Part shown: piece after piece, positions 55,853-64,000 of the stretch | Position numbering within the stretch: position 1 is the first letter of the stretch | Layout: each line of letters starts with the position of its first letter | Assembly: GCF_000787375.1 (NCBI RefSeq) | Contig: NZ_JRJU01000009.1 | Location: 1-64,000 of the forward strand | Length of the DNA stretch: 64,000 bases | Direction of reading: 5' to 3' | Source: Halalkalibacter okhensis | GTDB lineage: Bacteria > Bacillota > Bacilli > Bacillales > Bacillaceae_D | Position numbers and translations under genes: made by a program | Notes under the pieces: generated by a model | What the model was told of the DNA's origin: nothing | Databases searched by the model: none | The model's input: the letters and a program-made list of their open reading frames with translations, nothing else

Positions 55853-56764
55853 ATGGATACGAAATTAGCGTACATCATAGCGATTTTAGGAGCTGCTTGT
55901 TGGGGATTAATCGGGTTATTTGTTCAGTTTCTTTATGATTTCGGCTTTACTGCTTGGGACGTTGTGGCTATCCGTGCTATTTTTTCAGCAGTACTTTTAC
56001 TTTTGTATGTTTCCCTGTTTAAAAGAGAGCTTCTGAAAATCCAACTAAAGCACCTTCCCCTGTTTATCGGATCAGGGATTATAAGTATTGTCTTCTTTAA
56101 TTGGTGTTTGTTTACGGTTATGGACCAAGCCAATATTTCGTTGGCTGTTGTTTTATTATATACCGGCCCATTATTTGTAACAATCCTTTCAAGAATTTTT
56201 TTCAAAGAGTCCTTAACCATTCGTAAAGGGTTAGCCATATTTATAACATTAACCGGATGTGCATTTGTTGTTGGTCTGTTACCATCCATTGATACCGTTA
56301 TAACAGCTTCCACTCTATTAATTGGTGTCGGTTCTGGTTTCTTCTATGCCTTATATAGTATATTTGCGAAAGTTAGTAGTCGGCATTATGGCTCACTAAC
56401 CATTACCACTTACTCATTTATTTGTGCAAGTGTATTTATGGCTTCCTCAAGCCAACTTTATCAAAAAGTACATCTGTTATTCCATTGGGATGTTCTTATT
56501 TTTAGCCTTGGTCTAGCACTTGTTCCAACCATTGTAGCTTATTTATTATATACGAAAGGATTGCAATACATCGAGTCTAGTCGTGCCTCCATTCTCTCTA
56601 CAATTGAACCCGTAGTAGCGATAGGGATTGGCTTTCTATTCTTTCAAGATATCTTAACATTTTGGCAATGGATGGGTGTTTTCCTTGTACTTTCATCGAT
56701 TATTCTAGCAGCCGAAACCAGTCAGAAAAAGGACAAAAAGAAAACAGCTGTCGCACAAGCTTAA
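55853..56764 (+). CDS. EamA/DMT family transporter
   Basis: The 303-residue start was set at ATG 55853 after GAGGGAG. It has about ten helices in two EamA repeats (GAACWGLIGLFVQF and LIGVGSGFFYALYSIFAKV). The second repeat ends SRASILSTIEPVVAIGIGFLFF in its conserved form. Relatives export amino acids or metabolites (RhaT/YdcZ-like). Substrate unknown. The stop is 4 bases from the end of the convergent DedA gene. Confidence 0.88.
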   Translation: MDTKLAYIIAILGAACWGLIGLFVQFLYDFGFTAWDVVAIRAIFSAVLLLLYVSLFKRELLKIQLKHLPLFIGSGIISIVFFNWCLFTVMDQANISLAVVLLYTGPLFVTILSRIFFKESLTIRKGLAIFITLTGCAFVVGLLPSIDTVITASTLLIGVGSGFFYALYSIFAKVSSRHYGSLTITTYSFICASVFMASSSQLYQKVHLLFHWDVLIFSLGLALVPTIVAYLLYTKGLQYIESSRASILSTIEPVVAIGIGFLFFQDILTFWQWMGVFLVLSSIILAAETSQKKDKKKTAVAQA

Positions 56765-56768
56765 CCTA

Positions 56769-57371
56769 TTAAAGCAATCTGCGCTGTCGCTGTTTTCGTC
56801 GTTTTAGTACTTGCACCACAATAACAATTGCTAAAAGGGCAAATAATGTATAAATTAAGTTTTGGATAAAACTGTTCCAATCTTTGATCGAAGAACCGTA
56901 ATAATAACCTATGAAAAAATAGATAGACAACCAGACAAAAGCAGAACTAAAACCAACCATCGCAAAAAATCGATACGAAATGCCTGACATACCAATACTA
57001 AATGGGACGGCGTGACGAATAAATGGAAAGAAATAACTAAAGCTAGCCGCTTTAAGGCCATATTGATCTAGTAACTCTCTCCCTTTTTCAGCACGAGATT
57101 GCCAGATTGATTGGCTTTTCTTTTCGAAATTTGCATGTTGATTGACCGCATTTCCTATGACATATAAAATGGTCCCATGTAAAATAATACTGCTGAAAAT
57201 GATAAGAAACGTAGGAAAAGGATCTAATAATTTGGTTGTTGCTAACAAACCGCCACTCATCAACAACACCTCATTTGGAACCGGAAAGAAGAACAATCCA
57301 ACTGCTACAATAAAGAACAAAGCAATGTATCCATATTGTCTAATAAAATCAATAAAAATCAACATTTCCAT
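56769..57371 (-). CDS. DedA family membrane protein
   Basis: The 200-residue protein has the DedA core: FFFPVPNEVLLMSGG, then SYFFPFIRHAVPFSIGMSGISY split across the second half, with the conserved Arg. About five helices. DedA/UPT proteins recycle undecaprenyl phosphate or support membrane homeostasis; YngC-like members do this in bacilli. GGGGTGAA lies before the first ATG; a second ATG two codons later is possible. Confidence 0.9.
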   Translation of the reverse strand: MEMLIFIDFIRQYGYIALFFIVAVGLFFFPVPNEVLLMSGGLLATTKLLDPFPTFLIIFSSIILHGTILYVIGNAVNQHANFEKKSQSIWQSRAEKGRELLDQYGLKAASFSYFFPFIRHAVPFSIGMSGISYRFFAMVGFSSAFVWLSIYFFIGYYYGSSIKDWNSFIQNLIYTLFALLAIVIVVQVLKRRKQRQRRLL

Positions 57372-57419
57372 TTAATTTATTCACCCCCTTTTACACATGT
57401 TGTCCCATGAAGTAAAAGA

Positions 57420-57440
57420 AAGGCAGCTGTTTGCTGCCTT
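57420..57440 (-). terminator. Intrinsic terminator
   Basis: AAGGCAGC-TGTTT-GCTGCCTT stem touches the stop codon of the small gene; minus tail TTTCTTTT. Confidence 0.8.
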
Positions 57441-57639
57441 ATCCTTTGAAGTAATCTTTATAATAACCGCCAATTTTTCCTGTATTATCAATGACAAAAT
57501 AAAACTCATCTGTTTCATTTTTTAATTCATAAGACTTTCCTTTTGTTAAGGCGCGGTTTACCATATATTTTTTCGCATCTGTATGAACGCACTCAATCGT
57601 GCGGATCGTCTCTTTATTCGTCCATGTTTGATGAATCAA
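57439..57639 (-). CDS. Small soluble protein, DUF6501-like
   Basis: About 66 residues from TTG 57639 (IHQTWTNKETIRTIECVHTDAKKYMV in two blocks, then GKIGGYYKDYF). The longer ATG at 57660 has no ribosome site, whereas AAAGAGG lies within it, ten bases before the TTG. The pattern resembles the small Bacillus DUF6501 family as I remember it; unverified. Function unknown. Ends in its own terminator. Confidence 0.62.
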   Translation of the reverse strand: MIHQTWTNKETIRTIECVHTDAKKYMVNRALTKGKSYELKNETDEFYFVIDNTGKIGGYYKDYFKG

Positions 57640-57757
57640 TTCACTCAACCCTCTTTCCATTAATCTATATGTATGTTTCCATTATACTGACATTCATTGA
57701 AATTGCCAACTTAAATGGTATCTGTTACGTAACTTTAACATTTACTCAAAGGAAAAA

Positions 57758-57775
57758 GGCCGACCGAAGTCAGCC
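57758..57775 (-). terminator. odhAB terminator with UUCG tetraloop
   Basis: On the minus strand GGCTGAC-TTCG-GTCGGCC is followed by TTTTT: a compact stem with one G-U and a stable UUCG loop, 14 bases beyond the odhB stop. Confidence 0.88.
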
Positions 57776-57788
57776 ACTTTCCTTCTAT

Positions 57789-59042
57789 TTAGCCCTCGAG
57801 TAAAAGGGATTCTGGATCTTCTAAGAGTTCCTTCACTTTCACAAGGAAGCCTACTGCTTCTTTTCCATCTACGATACGGTGATCGTAAGAAAGAGCAATA
57901 TACATCATTGGGCGGTTTTCAAAGCGCTCCTTATCAAGAGCTACAGGACGCCATTGAATTTTATGCATTCCTAAAATCCCAACTTGAGGCGCATTTAAGA
58001 TTGGTGTAGACATAAGCGATCCAAATACCCCACCATTTGTGATCGTAAATGTACCACCTTGTAAATCAGCAATCGACAATTTATTATCACGCGCTTTTTT
58101 ACCTAATTCACCGATTCCCTTTTCAATTCCTGCAAAGCTTAAGCGATCTGCATCACGTAGGACTGGAACAACTAAACCTTCATCTGTTGATACGGCACAA
58201 CCAATATCATAATATTTTTTAATTAACAGCTCATCGCCTTGAATTTCAGCATTTAGTAATGGGAATTCTTTCAGCGCACCTACTACTGCTTTTGTAAAGA
58301 AAGACATAAAGCCAAGCTTCACACCATTCTTATCGACAAAGGCATCTTTACGACGATTACGTACATCCATTACGGCTGTCATATCAACCTCATTAAAAGT
58401 AGTTAACATGGCCGCTGTTTGCTGCGATTCCACTAAACGTTTTGCGATCGTCTGACGGCGACGAGTCATTTTCACTCTTTCCACAGGCTTAGCTGGGTCA
58501 TCTGATGCAACAGGTGCTGCAGAACTCTTTTTAGGTGCAGCTGGAGCTGATGGCGCAGGTGCTGACTGAGCTGTCTGTGCCTGTGTTCCATGAGATTGTA
58601 CATCTTGCTTTCTGACACGACCTAATGGGTCACCAGTTGAAACGGCACTTAAATCGATTCCTTTCTCACGAGCTAACTTTCTAGCGGCAGGAGATGCTAG
58701 CGGGCGGTCAGTTGAAGACGGTGCACTCGCTTCTTCTTTGGCTGGTACGGTTTCTTTTTTCGGTTCTTCTTGAACGGCTTCTGCCTTTGTTTCACCTGCA
58801 GCACTTCCGCTTTCGTCAATCACTGCAATGACTTCACCAACTTCAACCGTATCGCCTGGTTCTCTTTTAAATTCTTTAATTACACCCGAGTGCTCCGCTA
58901 CAATTTCAATATTAACTTTATCAGTTTCAAGTTCAGCAATATATTCACCTTGGTTAATATGCTCTCCAACTTCTTTTAACCATTGAGCAATGGTTCCTTC
59001 TGTAATCGACTCTGCAAGTTCTGGTACTTTAATCTCAATCAC
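57789..59042 (-). CDS. odhB: 2-oxoglutarate dehydrogenase E2 (dihydrolipoyl succinyltransferase)
   Basis: The 417-residue protein has one lipoyl domain (lipoyl Lys 42 in LETDKVNIE), an Ala/Pro-rich linker, an E3-binding domain ([19 protein letters not shown], about 110-130), a second Ala/Pro linker and a catalytic domain ending [10 protein letters not shown] with His/Asp. It forms the core of the complex that makes succinyl-CoA. It starts at GTG 59042 after AGGAGG, 15 bases past odhA. Confidence 0.97.
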   Translation of the reverse strand: MIEIKVPELAESITEGTIAQWLKEVGEHINQGEYIAELETDKVNIEIVAEHSGVIKEFKREPGDTVEVGEVIAVIDESGSAAGETKAEAVQEEPKKETVPAKEEASAPSSTDRPLASPAARKLAREKGIDLSAVSTGDPLGRVRKQDVQSHGTQAQTAQSAPAPSAPAAPKKSSAAPVASDDPAKPVERVKMTRRRQTIAKRLVESQQTAAMLTTFNEVDMTAVMDVRNRRKDAFVDKNGVKLGFMSFFTKAVVGALKEFPLLNAEIQGDELLIKKYYDIGCAVSTDEGLVVPVLRDADRLSFAGIEKGIGELGKKARDNKLSIADLQGGTFTITNGGVFGSLMSTPILNAPQVGILGMHKIQWRPVALDKERFENRPMMYIALSYDHRIVDGKEAVGFLVKVKELLEDPESLLLEG

Positions 59043-59057
59043 GGAAAAGGCCTCCTC

Positions 59058-61895
59058 TTATTGTTTACGTGTCAAAGACTCTGTTACAATACGTTCTTGC
59101 TCTTTTTTATGGGCAACTGGGTCACCTTCTGCTGGACTTGAACGATGTGTTCTGCCGATGTAACTAACAGAGGTCCCTTCAGGTGTGATTTCACGAATAC
59201 GAGATTCGATATATGGCCAAGCTCCCATATTTTTCGGTTCTTCTTGCACCCAAACGATTTCTTTTACATTTTTGAAACGAGATAATAATTCTCTAATAGG
59301 CTTTTTAGGGAATGGATACAACTCTTCTACTCGAGCGATATGGAGCCAATCCCAATTTTGATCGTTATTTTTCTCAACGCGATCAGCTAAATCAATGGCT
59401 ACCTTCCCACTACATAAAATAAGTCGCTCTACTTGTTCTGGCTGTTGGCCAAGGCCTTCTTGCTCAAATACAGGTTTAAATTCTCCCTCTGTAAATTCAG
59501 CATGAGCAGAAGCAACCACTTGATTTCGTAACAAGCTTTTCGGCGTCATAATTATGAGCGGACGAACGGAATCCTTCTCGAGAATTTTTGCCTGCCTTCT
59601 CAAAATATGAAAATACTGTGCTGCTGATGTACAGTTGGCAATCGTCCAGTTGTTTTCAGCTGCTAGAACTAGGAATCGTTCTACACGACCACTTGAATGT
59701 TCTGGTCCTTGACCTTCATATCCATGCGGTAATAACACAACAAGACCTGATTTTTGCCCCCACTTCGCACGCCCTGCTGAAATCCATTGGTCAAACATTA
59801 CTTGTGCACCGTTGGCGAAATCTCCAAATTGAGCTTCCCATAAGACAAGTGTTTCTGGAGCTTGCACATTATATCCGTATTCAAAGCCGACAACTGCTTG
59901 CTCTGAAAGAGGGCTATTATACACAGCAAATGATGCATTCGCTTTTTCAAACGTCTGTAATGGTGTATGAACTTCATTTGTCTCACGATCATGTAAGACT
60001 AAATGACGGTGAGCAAATGTTCCTCGTTCTGAATCTTGCCCAGTTAACCTAATAGGCGTTCCATCATGTAAAATTGTTGCAAATGCCAACGTCTCTGCTA
60101 ACGCCCAATCAACCTTTGCACTTTCTTCAAATGATTGCAAACGACGCTTTAAAATCTTCTCAAGTTTTACATTTGCATTGAAAGTCTCAGGCCATGCTAA
60201 TAAATCATCATTTATTTCCTTAAGAGTATCAAACGGAACACTTGTTTTTACTCTTGGCAAGCCATTAACGACATAATCCGGTGGAGACATCTCTTTTGGC
60301 TGATTTGATTTATTAGCAATCACATCATCATATTGAGATTGTAGGTAATCTTGAGTTTCTTTATCTAACTGATCTCCATACGACTTATCAATAACTGACT
60401 TTTCCGAAAGCTGGTCTGCATATATTGCCCGAACAGTAGGATGCTTTCGAATAAGAGTATATGTTGCTGGCTGTGTCACAGCTGGTTCATCCATTTCATT
60501 GTGGCCAAAACGGCGATATCCGATTAAATCAATAAGGAAATCCTTTTTGAATCGCTTGCGGTATTGAACAGCTAAATGAATGGCTGCTAGACAAGCTTCT
60601 GGATCATCCGCATTGACATGAACAATTGGAATTTCGAACCCTTTCGCTGGATCACTGGCATATGTAGTAGAGCGAGAATCATATGTCTCAGTTGTAAATC
60701 CAATGTTGTTATTAGCAATTATATGAAGAGACCCGCCAGTCTGATAACCACTCAATCGGCTAAGGTTCAATGTTTCTGTAACAATTCCTTGTCCCGGAAA
60801 TGCTGCATCTCCATGTATTAAGACTGAATATGCTTTCGTGACAGATTGTTCTGGGAACCCTTTAGACGTTCTTACTTCTTGAGCTGCTCTTGCATATCCT
60901 TCAACGATCGGACTAACAAATTCAAGGTGACTTGGGTTATTTGCTAATGATACAGTTGCCTCAGCTGTATTCTCTTCTCTAATTTGACGGTCAGCACCTA
61001 AGTGATACTTTACATCACCCGTCCAGCCATTTATTCCTGCTGAAACTCCAGCTGGATCCAAATCTTTACTTGGTGAATACAAGAATTCAGAGAAGATCAT
61101 TTTATACGGTTTGCTTAACGTATGAGCTAATACATTCAAGCGTCCGCGGTGAGCCATTCCAATAAGAACATTTTGCGTACCTTCATGAACAACTTCACGT
61201 ACAGCTTCATCAAGCATTGGCACTAACATATCTAATCCTTCGATTGAGAAACGCTTTGCACCAACAAAAGTACGATGTACAAATTTCTCAAAGCCCTCTA
61301 CATGCGTTAATCTATTCAAAAGATTAAGACGTTGCTGCTTAGTTAAATTAGGTACATACATACCAGACTCAACCATTTTAATTAACCATTCTCTCTCTTC
61401 CATATCATGAACGTGGTTAAATTCAAATGCAGTTGTTTTTGTATAGACATCTTTTAAGTAATTAATGGCATCCAACCCATTTTTCACATGTGCTGGAGCA
61501 TGTTCACAGATCATATCTACAGGGACTTGCTTTAAAAAATCTTCAGTTAAATTATAATGACTTAGCTCTAGAATTTGAGGGTATTCCGATTTTTTGAATA
61601 TCGGGTTAATATCTGATACTAAATGCCCTTTTCTTCTGATCATGTCTGCTAACTTAACTGCATTAACAAAATTCCTAACCATATTAGGTGAGGCAGCAGA
61701 AACATCTGGGGTAGCACTTGGTTTACTTTCATTTTCTGAAGGTGGTGGACCCCAAACCTCAAATAATTCTCGCAAATCTTCTTCTACAGCTTCTGGATTT
61801 TTAGAATATTCTTCGTAAAGCTCAATTGCTACGCCAAGATTTGGACCATGAAACCCTTGCCATGGCTCTTCCGCTTTGTGCCCCTTGCTTGACAT
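59058..61895 (-). CDS. odhA: 2-oxoglutarate dehydrogenase E1 (thiamine-dependent)
   Basis: The 945-residue subunit decarboxylates 2-oxoglutarate with thiamine diphosphate in the TCA cycle. Visible blocks are [38 protein letters not shown] (cofactor and substrate region), [13 protein letters not shown] and [20 protein letters not shown]. Length matches the Bacillus enzyme. A TAGGAGGT site precedes ATG 61895. First gene of odhAB; the E3 subunit is elsewhere. Confidence 0.97.
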   Translation of the reverse strand: MSSKGHKAEEPWQGFHGPNLGVAIELYEEYSKNPEAVEEDLRELFEVWGPPPSENESKPSATPDVSAASPNMVRNFVNAVKLADMIRRKGHLVSDINPIFKKSEYPQILELSHYNLTEDFLKQVPVDMICEHAPAHVKNGLDAINYLKDVYTKTTAFEFNHVHDMEEREWLIKMVESGMYVPNLTKQQRLNLLNRLTHVEGFEKFVHRTFVGAKRFSIEGLDMLVPMLDEAVREVVHEGTQNVLIGMAHRGRLNVLAHTLSKPYKMIFSEFLYSPSKDLDPAGVSAGINGWTGDVKYHLGADRQIREENTAEATVSLANNPSHLEFVSPIVEGYARAAQEVRTSKGFPEQSVTKAYSVLIHGDAAFPGQGIVTETLNLSRLSGYQTGGSLHIIANNNIGFTTETYDSRSTTYASDPAKGFEIPIVHVNADDPEACLAAIHLAVQYRKRFKKDFLIDLIGYRRFGHNEMDEPAVTQPATYTLIRKHPTVRAIYADQLSEKSVIDKSYGDQLDKETQDYLQSQYDDVIANKSNQPKEMSPPDYVVNGLPRVKTSVPFDTLKEINDDLLAWPETFNANVKLEKILKRRLQSFEESAKVDWALAETLAFATILHDGTPIRLTGQDSERGTFAHRHLVLHDRETNEVHTPLQTFEKANASFAVYNSPLSEQAVVGFEYGYNVQAPETLVLWEAQFGDFANGAQVMFDQWISAGRAKWGQKSGLVVLLPHGYEGQGPEHSSGRVERFLVLAAENNWTIANCTSAAQYFHILRRQAKILEKDSVRPLIIMTPKSLLRNQVVASAHAEFTEGEFKPVFEQEGLGQQPEQVERLILCSGKVAIDLADRVEKNNDQNWDWLHIARVEELYPFPKKPIRELLSRFKNVKEIVWVQEEPKNMGAWPYIESRIREITPEGTSVSYIGRTHRSSPAEGDPVAHKKEQERIVTESLTRKQ

Positions 61896-61946
61896 AAGAT
61901 GATTACCTCCTAGTTTAACTTCAAGTTAAATCTATGATTTTTATAA

Positions 61947-61960
61947 TTGTAACGCTTTCA
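61947..61960. promoter_or_regulatory. Possible imperfect cre (CcpA) site upstream of odhA
   Basis: TGAAAGCGTTACAA on the minus strand has a perfect cre left half (TGAAAGCG) but the right half is one base short. It is about 52 bases upstream of the odhA start, near a TATAAA. Catabolite repression of odhAB is known in B. subtilis; the site is only suggestive. Confidence 0.25.
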
Positions 61961-62187
61961 TTACCATTTTAACATAATTGTCACATTTGTTAAAGATTAT
62001 ATCTTCTTATTCATAGATTTATTTCGTTCCCCTAGCTTGACAATGAACGTTACAATGTAGAGAGTAGGAATTGCATCTTCTCTACATAAAAAGTGTAAAA
62101 CTTTTTATTCAGAAAATCTAGTTATTTCGTGAAAAAAGGAAATTTTTTCACTTTTTTATTTAGTCTTCATAAAAAGGAATGAAACAA

Positions 62188-62787
62188 ATGATTCAGTTCG
62201 ACAAAATCAATAAACAAATCCTTTCTTCTGCATGCTTACAATGTGAGGATGAATTTTTTCAACCACCTACAACGAACATCCCCAAAGTAGGATGTTGTTC
62301 TTATAGTCCAACCTTTTACTTGCTGGAGATCGCTAAAATGATAAACAAAGATGAAGCTTTTTTTCTAAAACATATTTTGCACCATCCAAAAGCTCTACTT
62401 TCGCCATATCATATAACCGTTCAAGCCCAAGTTCACTCTGATTATGAACGTGTCTTTTGGAAAGAGTCTCTTTCCAAATTAGAAGCAGATGACCTGCGTC
62501 ATTCTTATTCTATTTGCCAATTTTTCAAGAATGAAAAAGGATGTTCACTGCACCCTTCATTCAAAAACTCTGTTTGTCGATCGTTTATTTGTCTTTCGAT
62601 CGAAGCTCGTTTAAACGAAGATGAAAGAGAGTCCCTTCACTCTTGGACCCAAATGATCAAACACGAAGAAATGCTTTTTCAACGTACGCATGAGCAAGCA
62701 CTTATGGATTTAGGGATAAACTTGCTATCTGATCCCTCCGCGGTAATGGACTACTTCAAAACATTACAAGATAAAAAAAGAGATTGA
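62188..62787 (+). CDS. Cysteine-cluster protein (YkgJ-like)
   Basis: The 199-residue start was set at ATG 62188 because AAAGGA lies nine bases before it and none fits the earlier ATG. Cysteines fall in CLQC (near residue 16), VGCCSYSP, SICQFF, KGCSLHP and SVCRSFICLS. The spacing Cys .. GCxLxPxFKNxxCRSF resembles the zinc/iron-chelating YkgJ cysteine cluster, where Arg/Lys-Pro-x-x-Cys-Arg is typical. Metal type and function unknown. Divergent from odhA. Confidence 0.68.
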   Translation: MIQFDKINKQILSSACLQCEDEFFQPPTTNIPKVGCCSYSPTFYLLEIAKMINKDEAFFLKHILHHPKALLSPYHITVQAQVHSDYERVFWKESLSKLEADDLRHSYSICQFFKNEKGCSLHPSFKNSVCRSFICLSIEARLNEDERESLHSWTQMIKHEEMLFQRTHEQALMDLGINLLSDPSAVMDYFKTLQDKKRD

Positions 62788-62817
62788 GCTAAAGGAGTTC
62801 CTCTGCTCAATCTCTTT
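62777..62817. terminator. Strong bidirectional terminator
   Basis: A 13-bp stem AAAGAGATTGAGC / GCTCAATCTCTTT overlaps the plus-strand stop. Both sides have T-rich tails, and on the minus strand TTTTTTT follows it. Confidence 0.8.
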
Positions 62818-62913
62818 TTAGTTCGTTTGATTCGTTTGGTAGGATTTAAACCATTCCGAGATTTGATTCTTTTCCGCCTCGGTAAATTGATATAACGGGG
62901 AATCACATCCCAA
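62818..62913 (-). CDS. Possible 31-residue micro-ORF or gene remnant
   Basis: A frame from TTG 62913 encodes GCDSPLYQFTEAEKNQISEW and a short tail, ending just before the terminator at 62777-62817. The stretch reads like a real protein C terminus. No ribosome site is seen and stops close the frame upstream, so it could be the remnant of a lost gene. Confidence 0.25.
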   Translation of the reverse strand: MGCDSPLYQFTEAEKNQISEWFKSYQTNQTN

Positions 62914-62993
62914 TCACTTTCTAATACAAATCTTCTTATTGCTGATTAAAAAGTGGGGACATAGCCCGTTTTCCTGCTTGCCACCCTAATGAG

Positions 62994-63638
62994 CTAGAAA
63001 GAATTGTACGTAACGACATTCTCTAGTGCTTTTCTTGATGAAGGATAGGCTTCTTTTGCAGCTTTCCCCACTGTCATTAACATAATAGGGGTAAATCGAT
63101 CTGGTACGTGAAATTGATCGATAAATTCCTCTCTCTTGAAACCACCAATTGGGCACGTATCATAGTCCATTGCTTTGGCAGCAAGCATAAATTGCATAGC
63201 CGCTAAAGAAGCATTTAAAAAGGCAGCATCTCGAGCGAAACTACCGCCCCTTTCATAAGCTCCATTGATCTGGCCAACGAGTGTGTCTTTAATCTCTTCA
63301 GACATGAACCCTTCTTCAACAGCCTCTTGATAAATCCCCTCAGCTTCTTTATTTGCTTCTACATCACCTAAAACGGCAATGACAAAAGATGCATCGACAA
63401 TTTGCTGCTGATAATAAGCAATCGGTAGAAGCTCTTCCTTTTTCTTTTGATCTTCTATAACTAAGAAGCGCCAATGCTGCAAGTTCCATGCTGATGGAGC
63501 GGTAGTTGCAGCTTGAAGCATCTCTTCTAATTCTGCTCTTGAGATCTTATAATCGGGCTGGTATTGCTTGACGGAATGACGTTCTTCCATTAGATGATAC
63601 AAAGCTTTTTTCTCTTGTTCGCTAACATTTATTGACAT
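62994..63638 (-). CDS. Nitroreductase family protein (MhqN/YodC-like)
   Basis: The 214-residue FMN enzyme has the phosphate-binding RHSVKQYQ near the start (about 20-27), TTAPSAWNLQHWRFLVI, the central ASLAAMQFMLAAKAMDYDTCPIGGF (in two blocks) and the end SSRKALENVV. Nitroreductases of this type reduce quinones or nitroaromatics by two electrons. Relatives MhqN and YodC are induced by catechol/quinone stress, which would fit with mhqRO-D elsewhere in the window, though no shared operator is seen. AGGAGAG lies before the ATG. Confidence 0.9.
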   Translation of the reverse strand: MSINVSEQEKKALYHLMEERHSVKQYQPDYKISRAELEEMLQAATTAPSAWNLQHWRFLVIEDQKKKEELLPIAYYQQQIVDASFVIAVLGDVEANKEAEGIYQEAVEEGFMSEEIKDTLVGQINGAYERGGSFARDAAFLNASLAAMQFMLAAKAMDYDTCPIGGFKREEFIDQFHVPDRFTPIMLMTVGKAAKEAYPSSRKALENVVTYNSF

Positions 63639-63711
63639 GATGTAACTCTCCTTTATTTGCTAATGCCCTCTTATCGTAGTAGAGATAGGCTCGTTCTGTA
63701 AAATAATATGC

Positions 63712-64000
63712 TTACCCTAATCGTTGCTGAAGCAATTGTATCGCCTCTTCTACCTCCTGCTTTGTCGTTGTTCTTCCTAAACTAAAACGAATCGTTCCCT
63801 TCCCTTCCTCTGGTTCTATCCCCATCGCTTGTAACACTGGCGATAGCGTTACCTCTCCTGAGTGGCAGGCTGAACCTGTGGAAGCAGCTATTTCTGGAAC
63901 TGCATTTAAAACCTCTTGTCCGATCTTATTTGCAAAGCTTACATTTACCGTATTAGGCAAAGATTCTGTCGGATGACCATTCACACGAATTTGATTAGGA
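63712..64000 (-). CDS. Cysteine desulfurase, C-terminal part (gene runs off the window)
   Basis: The frame is open to the window edge (96 codons). It holds ESLPNTVNVSF, the catalytic loop TGSACHSGEVTLSPVL (active Cys within GSACHSG) and RFSLGRTTTKQEVEEA, the conserved end of NifS/IscS-type PLP enzymes. They take sulfur from cysteine for Fe-S cluster or tRNA thiolation. The GSACHSG form with this length points to a NifS/YrvO-like member. The PLP-binding Lys is outside the window. Confidence 0.9.
   Translation of the reverse strand, partial: PNQIRVNGHPTESLPNTVNVSFANKIGQEVLNAVPEIAASTGSACHSGEVTLSPVLQAMGIEPEEGKGTIRFSLGRTTTKQEVEEAIQLLQQRLG

Noticed and set aside
59588-60052. 154-codon plus-strand frame inside odhA
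   Set aside because: Antisense to conserved catalytic parts of odhA, no ribosome site and no recognisable protein features.
63639-63711. MhqR operator copy upstream of the nitroreductase
   Set aside because: Only loose half-sites (TATCTC, GATAAG) are seen and they do not match the repeat found at mhqR.

Overview
The window reads as chromosome from a low-GC, endospore-forming Bacillaceae bacterium, probably an alkaliphile-type Bacillus relative, although the exact genus cannot be read from the sequence. Support for this: two complete nutrient-receptor (ger) operons, a CsgA-like sporulation protein and a YjcZ-type small protein; bacillithiol genes (yojF-bshB2); a CsoR/CopZ/CopA copper module; odhAB; helD; and strong Shine-Dalgarno sites with many GTG and TTG starts. 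No rRNA, tRNA, insertion sequence, prophage or CRISPR array was found. Both edges cut a gene: an YpcP-type 5'-3' exonuclease at the left and a cysteine desulfurase at the right.

Layout. 1-7.8 kb: exonuclease, zwf, an 800-bp gene-free gap, a secreted LVIVD-repeat protein, a methyltransferase, two tiny probably sporulation-linked proteins, an MgtC-type membrane protein and a LysM-CAP protein. 7.9-14.8 kb: two aldo/keto reductases, helD, a DUF2524-like protein and an mhqR-mhqO-mhqD quinone/electrophile-stress operon with a candidate operator. 14.9-23.3 kb: HAD phosphatase, YpvA/DinG-type helicase, YciI, CBS protein, csgA, ilvE, an orphan, an SDR and a fatty acid desaturase. 23.3-31.4 kb: two tandem ger operons in the same direction but with different gene orders, one of them led by a small D-type subunit. 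31.4-33.4 kb: a gamma-glutamylcyclotransferase-like gene and an amidohydrolase/deaminase, preceded by a purine riboswitch whose P1 3' strand is also the 5' arm of a terminator. That geometry predicts ligand-induced expression.

33.5-38.2 kb: DEAD-box helicase, mepR/mepA-like MarR-MATE pair and a large unidentified transporter. 38.2-42.4 kb: copper island with ywbE, a previously easy-to-miss His-rich membrane peptide overlapping the copA stop codon, copA, copZ, csoR and a Gly/Met-rich membrane protein. copA and copZ each carry the same 15-bp TACCC-N5-GGGTA operator. 42.5-50.3 kb: membrane-anchored trypsin-like protease, D-2-hydroxyacid dehydrogenase, yojF-bshB2, a 52-bp tandem repeat, a GNAT-like protein, YuiD-like protein, DUF4349 lipoprotein, a 512-residue membrane protein and an SCP2 protein. 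50.4-64 kb: DegV, RecQ, ABC-F (YkpA), EamA, DedA, odhAB, a cysteine-cluster protein, a nitroreductase and the desulfurase fragment.

The most interesting signal is the riboswitch-deaminase unit at 31.9-33.4 kb: a C74 (guanine-type) aptamer with an unusual J3/1 and an apparent genetic ON architecture in front of a purine/pterin-type deaminase. Next are the D-B-A-C germination operon and the copper-linked His-rich peptide. Many start codons were moved from the longest open frame because the longest frame contains the Shine-Dalgarno site of an internal start.
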